NCBI GenBank assembly: GCA_022360555.1
Contig: JAKSCQ010000262.1
Coordinates: forward strand, 1-33,846
DNA from: Pseudomonadales bacterium
GTDB lineage: Bacteria; Pseudomonadota; Gammaproteobacteria; Pseudomonadales; Alcanivoracaceae
DNA length: 33,846 nt
Direction of reading: 5' to 3'
Below, piece after piece: positions 24,067 to 29,656 of this stretch. Each line of letters starts with the position of its first letter. Position 1 is the stretch's first letter. Below the pieces are notes generated by a model. It was given only the letters and a program-made list of their open reading frames with translations, did not search any database and was not told the DNA's origin. The position numbers and the translations under genes were made by a program.

Positions 24067-24106
24067 AAGCAACCCCTTTTTTTAATTAAATTGGGGTTGT
24101 TTTTTA
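24067..24106 (+). terminator. Rho-independent terminator upstream of first rightward gene
   Basis: AAGCAACCCC (24067-24076) pairs with GGGGTTGTTT (24093-24102, one G-U), with an inner AATT-rich loop, followed by TTTTATTTA. Only the rightward direction has the T tract. It lies about 56 bases before the start codon at 24163, so rightward RNA must either end here or read through. Confidence 0.8.
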
Positions 24107-24162
24107 TTTAGCTGCGTGCAACGATACTCCTACACACAAACACACACACTTAGGAGACACAT

Positions 24163-24525
24163 ATGTTTATTAAAATCTATGAGCCAGCAAAAGACACAAG
24201 CACAGACCTTGTATCAGGAAATTGGCATATATTCGAGAATGTAACAGCGTTAAAATTCAGCGCAAACCGCACAGAAATCAACAACCCAGAAGAATTAATG
24301 GAATGGAAGTACGCAAACTTCCCCATGGCTTACGGCGAAGTATGTGTTAATTGCGTTATCTGGGACTTTGGGTGCGAAGCACTGATAAGCAAGAGTGAAG
24401 GTACTAACGTAACTGCAATCTCATTCAAGGGCACACAAGACCCAATCTGGCATTTCATCACCATTGGTGACACAACAGCATATGTCTGCGACGACAACGG
24501 CAAAACAATGCAGGTGATAAATTAA
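24163..24525 (+). CDS. Hypothetical protein, first rightward gene
   Basis: A 120-residue soluble protein, mainly beta-type, with three Cys in the middle (VCVNCVIWDFGCEAL). Ribosome site TAGGAG is seven bases before the ATG. I recognise no family. It stands alone between the regulatory hub and the convergent leftward operon, downstream of an attenuated-looking promoter. That suggests a very early or separately controlled host-takeover protein, an inference from position only. Confidence 0.65.
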   Translation: MFIKIYEPAKDTSTDLVSGNWHIFENVTALKFSANRTEINNPEELMEWKYANFPMAYGEVCVNCVIWDFGCEALISKSEGTNVTAISFKGTQDPIWHFITIGDTTAYVCDDNGKTMQVIN

Positions 24526-24531
24526 ACCTAT

Positions 24532-24930
24532 CTACTGGTAATGCTCCTGAACGTACTCACGGTGCTTCTCACCCAGATATACCTTCGGCTGCCCAGTCTC
24601 TAACACCTTATTGCGAATAAAATATAAATACTTGCCCACACTATCGAACTGATAGGGTACCGGCAATGATGATGCATCATAAAACGGCGTAAAGTATTTA
24701 TTACGCTGGTTATAGAGTACCCCTATCTGGTATTTTAAGACGCTTCTAACGCACGCTTCCATTTCCGAGGTACGGGTATAGCCTGTTGACGCAAAGAAGT
24801 CTCTAAGGCCCGCTTCTGCCTCTTTATGGATATCTTCATCCATCTTTTCTAGTTCTTTAACTTGTGATTCTAACAAGTGGTAGTTTACTTGCTGCTCACC
24901 ACTTCTTTCATATCGCTTAAGCATTGTCAT
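24532..24930 (-). CDS. Hypothetical protein at the end of leftward operon
   Basis: A 132-residue helical, charged protein. Residues about 15-50 form a likely coiled coil (LLESQVKELEKMDEDIHKEA) and the rest includes SEMEACVRSVLKYQIGVLYN. The ATG overlaps the preceding stop by four bases (ATGA), with AAGGAG thirteen bases upstream. It converges with the rightward gene at only six bases distance, without a terminator between them, so their messages must overlap. Function unknown. Confidence 0.6.
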   Translation of the reverse strand: MTMLKRYERSGEQQVNYHLLESQVKELEKMDEDIHKEAEAGLRDFFASTGYTRTSEMEACVRSVLKYQIGVLYNQRNKYFTPFYDASSLPVPYQFDSVGKYLYFIRNKVLETGQPKVYLGEKHREYVQEHYQ

Positions 24931-25214
24931 CCCTTTACACTCCTTAATTTTACGACGTTATTTTTTTTCGACACACTACCTACACCCACCAACCAGGGAA
25001 TAACATAATTATGCCAATATTTGTGATCCTTGTGTTTGTAAAGAAATGGGAGGGTGTTATGCACATCCACCCTCCTTTTTCCATACCCATTTTCCAAGAA
25101 GACCAAGGTAACAGTATGCGTTTTATTGTCGTGGCTGCCTTCGTACCACTTTATCTGCTCAACCTTAACCACCTTAAATTTTCGCCTTTTAAGAAAGTTC
25201 TTGATGAACATCAT
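24927..25214 (-). CDS. Small basic protein, unknown
   Basis: A 95-residue basic protein starting MMFIKNFLKRRKFKVVKVEQ, with beta-type stretches (THTVTLVFLENGYGKRRVDV) and aromatic residues. The ATG at 25214 is chosen because it forms an ATGA overlap with the upstream stop and has AAGGAG nine bases upstream; a longer frame from 25247 has its Shine-Dalgarno nearly touching the start. The basic N-terminus would suit nucleic-acid binding, but no domain is recognised. Confidence 0.55.
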   Translation of the reverse strand: MMFIKNFLKRRKFKVVKVEQIKWYEGSHDNKTHTVTLVFLENGYGKRRVDVHNTLPFLYKHKDHKYWHNYVIPWLVGVGSVSKKNNVVKLRSVKG

Positions 25215-25582
25215 CTTTCCATACTCCTTCTTATCCAGTTGCGCCATGCTCCTGGCCAGTCTTTCTTTACGGGGTTTTTAGCATCAGGGCTTGTAAAGTA
25301 TTCTACAAATAAGTCCCACTGCGCCCAATCAGCAGATATGTTTGCACAAGGTTCTGGCATGCAGTTCGTCGGATCATCACCTTCCTGAAGGTCATGTTCT
25401 GCTGACATCCATTCAACAAGCCTCTTGCCAGGCTTAGCTCTAGCAGCACTAGTTGCCGCAGCCTTTGCCGATTTATACTCTCCGCAGAAGTGGTCAGCTG
25501 TTAAACCCTCAACCCAAGAAGGGTAACGGGCACAAGCAAGAGCCTCCTCAACGAAATATTTACATGAACTGCATTCACTCAT
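25211..25582 (-). CDS. Cys-rich (zinc-ribbon-like) protein with DnaT-like C-terminal segment
   Basis: A 123-residue protein. Cys4-x2-Cys7 ... Cys17 ... Cys33 in CSSCKYF and CARYPSW and HFCGEY form a small metal-site pattern seen in short phage proteins. Residues about 82-122 (SADWAQWDLFVEYFTSP then VKKDWPGAWRNWIRRS) match the end of DnaT and phage primosome proteins (F-x-x-YF ... K-x-DW-x-x-x-WRNW-x-RR), which binds single-stranded DNA or helicase-loading partners. It may help recruit host replication proteins to phage DNA. It sits in the operon with a VRR-NUC nuclease. The function is inferred, the motifs are visible. Confidence 0.65.
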   Translation of the reverse strand: MSECSSCKYFVEEALACARYPSWVEGLTADHFCGEYKSAKAAATSAARAKPGKRLVEWMSAEHDLQEGDDPTNCMPEPCANISADWAQWDLFVEYFTSPDAKNPVKKDWPGAWRNWIRRSMER

Positions 25583-25842
25583 TCTGGTCGCTCCAAATCA
25601 CCATTGTCGTATAAGCATTCATACAAAAAGCCCTGAATAGAAGGCTCATAATCTTCCAAACTCACCTGAAGGTACCTGCGAAGAAATCTACGCTGGCGCA
25701 TAGTTAGCTCAAACTGACTGGATAAAAAGCCATGCATAGTATCCACAATGCCATCAATGTCTTTGCGTATCTCAGCATCCAGCTCATCTTCTGTTGGCTC
25801 CACAATCCTTGGCGGTACAGGAAATTTAATAACATTAGACAT
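25579..25842 (-). CDS. Hypothetical protein
   Basis: An 87-residue protein beginning MSNVIKFPVPPRIVEP, a start seen in many phage and plasmid regulatory or replication-associated small proteins (SNVIKFP), then an acidic helical part (DELDAEIRKDIDGIVDTM) and RQRRFLRRYLQVSLEDYEP. I chose 25842 because AGAGGA lies nine bases upstream; an ATG at 25851 is too near. Overlaps are four bases downstream and eight upstream. Function unknown; likely acts with its operon partners in replication or recombination. Confidence 0.6.
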   Translation of the reverse strand: MSNVIKFPVPPRIVEPTEDELDAEIRKDIDGIVDTMHGFLSSQFELTMRQRRFLRRYLQVSLEDYEPSIQGFLYECLYDNGDLERPE

Positions 25843-26263
25843 AGATATCATTCCTCTCTAGTAGTTGTTTAATCTCAGGCTTTAATAATCCCCACTCAAG
25901 CAAAGTACCCAGAAACTCTTCTTCAGTTCTGAAGACGCAGCTGGGTATATCCATCTCGTCAAGCCGCCTCTTGTACTTCTTCTGCTCAGGACTAAGATAT
26001 GTCTTGCGAGTAGAGCCAAATATACCCTTTTCCAATTTAGCTTCCATCTCACCATAACCACCCTTCCATTTAACGGCATAATCAAACGCACCCTTCATAA
26101 CGCCGATTCTTTTGTTACGGATGTTTTGCATCTTGCTTGCACTCTCATTTGCCACATGATTGATGATAAATGGCTGTGCAACCATATTGTGGAAGACAGC
26201 AAAATCTACCCACCCCATACACGCCGCACATAACCTATCTTCGGGAGTAGCCCTGCTAGACAC
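25835..26263 (-). CDS. VRR-NUC family nuclease
   Basis: A 142-residue protein with the order of motifs of VRR-NUC (PD-(D/E)xK) nucleases: HVANES (36-41), the acid in GAFDYAVKW (Asp61), E-x-K in GEMEAKLEK (Glu74, Lys76), and YLSPEQKKYKRRLDE (89-103) with Gln94. VRR-NUC enzymes cut branched or structured DNA and are common in phage replication modules, where they may resolve recombination intermediates before packaging. The operon starts with a ribbon-helix-helix protein that overlaps it by eight bases. The fold is inferred but the motif order is good. Confidence 0.7.
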   Translation of the reverse strand: MSSRATPEDRLCAACMGWVDFAVFHNMVAQPFIINHVANESASKMQNIRNKRIGVMKGAFDYAVKWKGGYGEMEAKLEKGIFGSTRKTYLSPEQKKYKRRLDEMDIPSCVFRTEEEFLGTLLEWGLLKPEIKQLLERNDIYV

Positions 26264-26489
26264 TTTGCCCCCTATTGCGAAGTAGCTGCTTTACATTCTC
26301 ACGCAATAATAGCACATCAACCTCGCCGTTTACACCCTGCCCAGATGAGCCGAATAAATAATATGCAAGCGCCGCGCGAGCCACGTCAGTCTTATTAAGA
26401 CCGCACCTAGAAATATAATCCAATACCTCATGCAGATCGCTATCTAAGCGAAAGTTAAAGTGTTTTCTTCCTGATGGTGGTCGTCCCAT
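26256..26489 (-). CDS. Ribbon-helix-helix (CopG/Arc-type) DNA-binding protein
   Basis: A 77-residue protein. FNFRLDSDLHEVLDYI (about 11-26) is the beta strand and first helix and GLNKTDVARAALAYYL (30-45) the second helix of the ribbon-helix-helix fold, which binds DNA as a dimer on palindromes. A short C-terminal helix follows. It is the first gene of the leftward operon and lies next to a divergent promoter with a 19-bp palindrome, so it is a good candidate for an autoregulator and switch of the rightward recombination operon. Confidence 0.75.
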   Translation of the reverse strand: MGRPPSGRKHFNFRLDSDLHEVLDYISRCGLNKTDVARAALAYYLFGSSGQGVNGEVDVLLLRENVKQLLRNRGQSV

Positions 26490-26516
26490 AATATTTCCCT
26501 TTTTGTGTTTTTTGTG

Positions 26517-26552
26517 TTGACAGGTATTAACGTAACGGGTATTCTCCTAATT
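26517..26552 (+). promoter_or_regulatory. Sigma-70-like promoter for rightward recombination operon
   Basis: Perfect -35 TTGACA (26517-26522), 17-base spacer, -10 TATTCT (26540-26545, 4 of 6), expected start near 26552. On the opposite strand another TTGACA (26557-26552) faces the leftward operon, but its best -10 (TACGTT) is poor. Confidence 0.6.
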
Positions 26553-26570
26553 GTCAATACGAAATTGACA
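26552..26570. promoter_or_regulatory. 19-bp palindromic operator candidate
   Basis: TGTCAAT and its exact reverse complement ATTGACA are separated by ACGAA. The site covers the expected transcription start of the rightward promoter and contains the leftward TTGACA. A bound dimer would block both directions; the adjacent ribbon-helix-helix protein is the natural candidate. Confidence 0.5.
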
Positions 26571-26593
26571 TCAACCAAGTAGGAGTAACAACG

Positions 26594-26773
26594 ATGTACA
26601 ATACGGCACTTAAGCGACACACATTGTCTACGCAGGTCATATTAGACCTATTTGACCATGGGGAGTTCGAGTTATTAGATTTTGAGGGTGTAACCCCGTC
26701 TGATATTGGAAGGCTTTTAGGTAAGGACGCAGAGGTCATTTACCTTGATTGGATTTACAGCAACTTAAAGTGA
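26594..26773 (+). CDS. Small protein, first gene of rightward operon
   Basis: A 59-residue acidic protein (MYNTALKRHTLSTQVILDLF, then VTPSDIGRLLGKDAEVIYLD). The leader ACCAAGTAGGAGTAACAACG before its ATG is nearly identical to leaders of three other early genes. The segment around DIGRLLGKD could be a helix-turn-helix-like element, though this is speculative. Function unknown. Confidence 0.6.
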   Translation: MYNTALKRHTLSTQVILDLFDHGEFELLDFEGVTPSDIGRLLGKDAEVIYLDWIYSNLK

Positions 26774-26783
26774 GTACATAGCC

Positions 26784-26918
26784 ATGAACGACAACAATCC
26801 ATTAGAGAAAATAGAAATATCAACACTAGAATGGTTTTTTATAGCCTTAGCGGTTGCTATATTCGTTATAATCATTGCTACGGCAACGGGCTTAATATTC
26901 ACATATTGCAAGCTCTAA
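26784..26918 (+). CDS. Single-pass small membrane protein
   Basis: A 44-residue protein with a soluble N-terminus (MNDNNPLEKIEISTLEW) and one strong hydrophobic helix (about residues 18-41: FFIALAVAIFVIIIATATGL). It follows the previous gene by ten bases. No clear Shine-Dalgarno precedes it, so translation may depend on the upstream gene. Tiny early membrane proteins often block superinfection or alter the host membrane; this is inference. Confidence 0.55.
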   Translation: MNDNNPLEKIEISTLEWFFIALAVAIFVIIIATATGLIFTYCKL

Positions 26919-26960
26919 TGAAGATACAGCCAGTCAAACCACCATATAGGAGTAATAACA

Positions 26961-27101
26961 ATGTTAAACGGCGTAACGTACCTACCACGAGTAGAAAGAA
27001 AAAAGACAATACAAGAAACAAAGGAACCGGCAGTACAGTGGATATTCTTGTTCATCACTACCGGGCTACTAGTTCCAATGATTTTACATGCGGTGAATTA
27101 A
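26961..27101 (+). CDS. Single-pass small membrane protein
   Basis: A 46-residue protein: a charged N-terminus (LPRVERKKTIQETKEP) and one C-terminal hydrophobic helix (WIFLFITTGLLVPMIL). The frame is chosen over an overlapping 63-codon frame because the conserved 20-base leader with TAGGAG stands at the proper spacing before this ATG. It ends one base before the Rad52-like start. It may be a takeover or exclusion protein; function unknown. Confidence 0.55.
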   Translation: MLNGVTYLPRVERKKTIQETKEPAVQWIFLFITTGLLVPMILHAVN

Positions 27102-27102
27102 T

Positions 27103-27777
27103 ATGAGTGACTACGATTTTACCGAAGACGTTATTTATAACCTGAATCAGCCGCTAGAGCAAAAACATATTAAACAGCGTGAAGGCAGCTTTGGAAAGCA
27201 ATTAAGTTACATTGAGACGCATCATGCCATAAGGGAGGCAAACCGCATATTTGGCTTTGATGGCTGGTCTTGTGTAACGAAAAAGCTAGAGGCAATACAC
27301 CCACCTTATGAGTATCAAGACCGTAAGGGGAATAAGAAATTTGTCACCGCCTATCTCGCGACCGTTGAAGTTCGGGCTGGTGGCGTGTCTCGCGAGGGAT
27401 CTGGTTATGGCAACGGCATAGCCAGCTCCCCACAAGATACATATGAGCTTGCACTGAAGGAGGCTGAGTCTGATGCGCTAAAGCGTGCGCTGAAGAACTT
27501 TGGCGATCCGTTTGGTTTGGCCTTGTATGATAAGGAGCAAGCGCATGTAACTAGCCAAAACGTAATGAGTTACGATGAGGTGCAAGATTTGCAAGATCAG
27601 TGGCTAAGCCAAGCAAAGCAAGAGCTGTCTGATATGGCATCTTTGGAAGAAGCGGAAGCTTGGTGGGATAAGTATGAACGACCACGAAAGCGTATGGCAA
27701 AGAACAGGCCGGATTTATACAAAAAGCTTGAAGATTGTTACGAAGAAATCAACAAGCAACTAAAGGAGCACAGTTAA
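27103..27777 (+). CDS. Rad52/Rad22-family single-strand annealing protein
   Basis: A 224-residue recombinase of the Rad52 superfamily. Visible core: SYIETHHAIREANRIFGFDG, W-S-x-x-x-T-K, a beta hairpin TAYLATVEVRAGGVSREGSG, YGNGIA, and the helix ELALKEAESDALKRALKNFG followed by DPFGLALYD. These are the family hallmarks, including the GxG and the E-x-x-A-L-K helix. It anneals complementary single strands, giving recombination and probably the concatemers needed by a headful terminase. The C-terminal third is helical and charged. Its stop overlaps the next start (TAATG). Confidence 0.92.
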   Translation: MSDYDFTEDVIYNLNQPLEQKHIKQREGSFGKQLSYIETHHAIREANRIFGFDGWSCVTKKLEAIHPPYEYQDRKGNKKFVTAYLATVEVRAGGVSREGSGYGNGIASSPQDTYELALKEAESDALKRALKNFGDPFGLALYDKEQAHVTSQNVMSYDEVQDLQDQWLSQAKQELSDMASLEEAEAWWDKYERPRKRMAKNRPDLYKKLEDCYEEINKQLKEHS

Positions 27778-28424
27778 TGGATAAAAAATCTAACACGGGT
27801 AACTGGAACACTGGTGACAGGAATGCGGGTGACTGGAACACTGGTAACTGGAACACTGGTGACGGGAACACGGGTGGCGGGAACGCGGGTTACAGGAACA
27901 CGGGTAACTGGAACACTGGTAACTGGAACACTGGTGACAGGAATGCGGGTTACAGGAACACGGGTAACTGGAATACGGGTGACAGGAATACGGGTTACTG
28001 CAATAGTGTCACGCCAGAGGATTGCCTTATCTTTAATAAACCGGCCAAAATATCGGATTGGGAAAATGCTAAAAAACCAAGATGGATGTATGTTGATTTG
28101 ACGGAATGGATTGATGCAAAAGATATGTCCAGCAAAGAAAAGGAAGCATATCCATCATACATCACAACTGGAGGCTATCTGAAGTGCTATAGCAGCCTAA
28201 AGCATGCCTATGTTGATGCCTGGGAAAAGGCAAGTGATGGGGATAGGGAGCTAACAAAACGCTTGCCTAACTTTGATCCAGATGTGTTTGAAGAGGTGTT
28301 TGGGTTCAATCCATTCAAGAAAGCAACAAAAACAATCACCATCGACGGAAAGAATATTGAAATAAGCGAGGATTCTTTTAATGAATTCAAGAAACAATTT
28401 ACGGAAGGAAATACAAATGATTAA
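27777..28424 (+). CDS. Pentapeptide-repeat protein with conserved phage C-terminal domain
   Basis: A 215-residue protein. Residues 6-75 are 14 tandem pentapeptides of the form N-(T/A)-G-x-x (NTGNW, NTGDR, NAGDW and so on), a pattern like the N-x-G repeats of mycobacterial PPE proteins and expected to form a right-handed beta helix. Residues 76-215 (NSVTPEDCLIFNKPAKISDW onward) form a domain found after such repeats in other phage proteins, of unknown role. The ATG at 27777 shares bases with the Rad52-like stop; a longer frame upstream is inside that gene. The protein is translated within the recombination operon. Pentapeptide proteins can mimic DNA, so a gyrase- or nuclease-directed role is conceivable but not shown. 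Confidence 0.85.
   Translation: MDKKSNTGNWNTGDRNAGDWNTGNWNTGDGNTGGGNAGYRNTGNWNTGNWNTGDRNAGYRNTGNWNTGDRNTGYCNSVTPEDCLIFNKPAKISDWENAKKPRWMYVDLTEWIDAKDMSSKEKEAYPSYITTGGYLKCYSSLKHAYVDAWEKASDGDRELTKRLPNFDPDVFEEVFGFNPFKKATKTITIDGKNIEISEDSFNEFKKQFTEGNTND
27792..28001 (+). repeat. 14 tandem 15-bp repeats with 60-bp superperiod
   Basis: Fourteen in-frame 15-bp units encode N-(T/A)-G-x-x. After two initial units, the Ala-containing variant returns every fourth unit (units 3, 7, 11), giving three 60-bp superunits, i.e. 20 residues each, which equals one coil of a pentapeptide beta helix. Units are nearly identical in DNA (AACACTGGTAACTGG type), showing recent duplication. Confidence 0.85.
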
Positions 28425-28644
28425 AATAGGGGCCTTATGGAACTCACAAGGAAAGCCATTTGCAACGGGTAAACTAGGGCAGTACGCAAAGCTTATTGTA
28501 CTTCCTAACAATAAGAAGCAAAACGAAAAGTCGCCAGACTACTGGGTTTTCTTGGCAGAGGATGAGAAGAAAGAGGGCGGCCTTACACCACCACCTACTT
28601 CACAATCGACACCGCCAGAGCCACTTGACCCGGTTCCTTTTTAA
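28417..28644 (+). CDS. Small SSB/DUF736-like protein
   Basis: A 75-residue protein: MIKIGALWNSQGKPFATGKL, GQYAKLIVLPNNKKQNEKSP, DYWVFLAED and a Pro-rich tail. The N-terminal IGALW followed by G-K-x-x-x-T-G-K-L and a beta strand with P-N-K-K resembles small phage DUF736-like proteins encoded next to annealing proteins, perhaps OB-like single-strand binders. The Pro-rich acidic-like tail (PEPLDPVPF) recalls the partner-binding tails of SSB proteins. Overlaps the preceding gene by eight bases; AAGGAA at good spacing. The function is inferred from neighbours. Confidence 0.6.
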   Translation: MIKIGALWNSQGKPFATGKLGQYAKLIVLPNNKKQNEKSPDYWVFLAEDEKKEGGLTPPPTSQSTPPEPLDPVPF

Positions 28645-28647
28645 GCC

Positions 28648-29049
28648 ATGAAAACATACGGCTGCATTATACAAAACGGCGTACTTGTCAACCCCTCACT
28701 AGAAGCTGACCTAAAGAAAGCTGAGGGGCTACGGGTGCACGTATCAATACAGCGAGCAGAAAAGAAACGAACGCCAGAGCAGAATGCATATCTGTGGGGT
28801 TTGGTATATCCGATGCTTGCGCAGCACTACCAGGAAAACCCAGGTGATTTTATACGTGATGTCCTGAATGCAACGAAGGCTGAAATGACACAAGGCTTTG
28901 TGCATGAGTTATGCAAGACAATGTTTAATGGCGGCCACACAACGACAGGCATGAATACAGCGCGCATGACTGATTATATCGAACATATACGCGCCTATGC
29001 CTTAATGAACCACAAACTAGACATACCAGAGCCCGAGGAAAAGAGCTAA
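28648..29049 (+). CDS. NinB-like recombination protein
   Basis: A 133-residue protein. The block RTPEQNAYLWGLVYPMLAQH, later FNGGHTTTGMNTARMTDYIE and a final LDIPEPEE, matches the order of motifs in NinB (Orf) proteins of lambda-like phages (RS-x-x-QN-x-x-LW ... T-S-x-M ... E-x-x-E). NinB/Orf assists recombination by binding single-strand DNA and works with the annealing protein. Position next to the Rad52-like and SSB-like genes supports this. Confidence 0.7.
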   Translation: MKTYGCIIQNGVLVNPSLEADLKKAEGLRVHVSIQRAEKKRTPEQNAYLWGLVYPMLAQHYQENPGDFIRDVLNATKAEMTQGFVHELCKTMFNGGHTTTGMNTARMTDYIEHIRAYALMNHKLDIPEPEEKS

Positions 29050-29243
29050 TGCCCCTACAGATAGTTAAGCGCTACGGAGAAACCATAAACATTGAAGACA
29101 GAAAGTCGGGTGAGGTTCTTGCCCAGATAGCAGTCGACAAAGAAAGTAAGATGCAATTCCGCGCCCACATTGCTTTTAACGGCGACAAAATCAAAATATC
29201 CAAAAATATTCCATCTGATATCAATAAACGTGTTGACACGTGA
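29049..29243 (+). CDS. Possible CsrA-like small protein
   Basis: A 64-residue protein with LQIVKRYGETINIEDRKSGE, then a beta strand (EVLAQIAVD) and FRAHIAFNGDKIKISKNIP. The opening L-x-I-x-(K/R)-R-x-GET-I-x-I matches CsrA, the dimeric RNA-binding regulator of about 61 residues that blocks ribosome sites, and several phages carry CsrA-like genes. The C-terminal R-E of classical CsrA is not visible, so RNA binding is doubtful. The start overlaps the upstream stop by one base (TAATG). Otherwise unknown. Confidence 0.4.
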   Translation: MPLQIVKRYGETINIEDRKSGEVLAQIAVDKESKMQFRAHIAFNGDKIKISKNIPSDINKRVDT

Positions 29244-29268
29244 TACACGTATAGCTAATATACACACA
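29233..29268 (+). promoter_or_regulatory. Near-consensus promoter for third rightward block
   Basis: TTGACA (29233-29238), exactly 17 bases, TAATAT (29256-29261); start near 29268. The -35 lies inside the end of the preceding gene and is followed by a direct repeat ACACGT-GAT-ACACGT in the spacer, which a regulator could bind. It supplies the small-gene block from 29291. Confidence 0.6.
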
Positions 29269-29290
29269 TAACCAAGTAGGAGTTAGTACA

Positions 29291-29581
29291 ATGAAAACCA
29301 TTTCTTTTTATAGTAACGATCCATTTGATAGCTGGGAATTTACCGGTAAGTCATACAAGGATGTGGAGCAGCAAGTTATACAGGCTATGTTTGACTATGA
29401 TGAGTTCCGCACGTTGGTGGATTGGAAGACCAATATCAGTATGGATGGCGTAGAGCTTACCGTTAAAGAAGCTAACGCCCTTATTGACTATTACAACAGC
29501 GTATTCGATGAAGAGTTAAAAGATTACCATGCCCAAGAAGCGCATATCGAATCAATGCGCAGGCATAGCAAGCTTCACTAA
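29291..29581 (+). CDS. Hypothetical protein
   Basis: A 96-residue acidic helical protein: MKTISFYSNDPFDSWEFTGK, FRTLVDWKTNISMDGVELTV and a charged C-terminal helix ending RRHSKLH. Its ATG carries the conserved early leader ACCAAGTAGGAGTTAGTACA. First gene after the 29233 promoter. I recognise no family. Confidence 0.6.
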   Translation: MKTISFYSNDPFDSWEFTGKSYKDVEQQVIQAMFDYDEFRTLVDWKTNISMDGVELTVKEANALIDYYNSVFDEELKDYHAQEAHIESMRRHSKLH

Positions 29582-29593
29582 CCCTAGTGCAAG

Positions 29594-29631
29594 GGGCGGC
29601 AGCTCGCAACCTGTCTCGCAAAACGCCGCCC
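29594..29631 (+). other. GC-rich hairpin upstream of the Myb-like gene
   Basis: GGGCGGC (29594-29600) pairs exactly with GCCGCCC (29625-29631), loop of 24 bases, ending 13 bases before the AGGAG of the next gene. No T tract follows, so it is not a terminator; it may shield or stabilise the mRNA. Confidence 0.5.
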
Positions 29632-29656
29632 AACCAACCAAAAAGGAGTAACAAAA

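Larger units (their letters stand above)
23541..24106 (+). ncRNA. Candidate structured non-coding RNA
   Basis: This stretch has no gene I can support. It contains an exact 15-bp long-range helix (23675-23689 with 23847-23861), hairpin GCATGG/CCATGC with a six-base loop (23826-23843), TAAGG/CCTTA (23709-23719), TAAGT/ACTTA, GTGGGT/ACCCAC, and crossing pairs GCTGG/CCAGC and GACTT/AAGTC (23547-23588) that could form a pseudoknot. A rightward intrinsic terminator follows at 24067-24106. No rightward gene lies upstream, so the terminator may end a rightward RNA from here. No clear rightward promoter was found at the left side, and strand is uncertain. It could instead be an origin or packaging element. 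Confidence 0.25.

Noticed and set aside
26831-27106. A 91-codon rightward frame overlapping the membrane gene at 26961
   Set aside because: The conserved leader and spacing point to the ATG at 26961 in another frame; this frame reads through the leader itself.
27814-28101. A 95-codon frame of Val-Thr-Gly-Thr repeats, and the 15-bp repeats as a CRISPR array
   Set aside because: It is a frame-shifted reading of the pentapeptide DNA repeats. The repeats are contiguous and in frame, without spacers, so they are not CRISPR.
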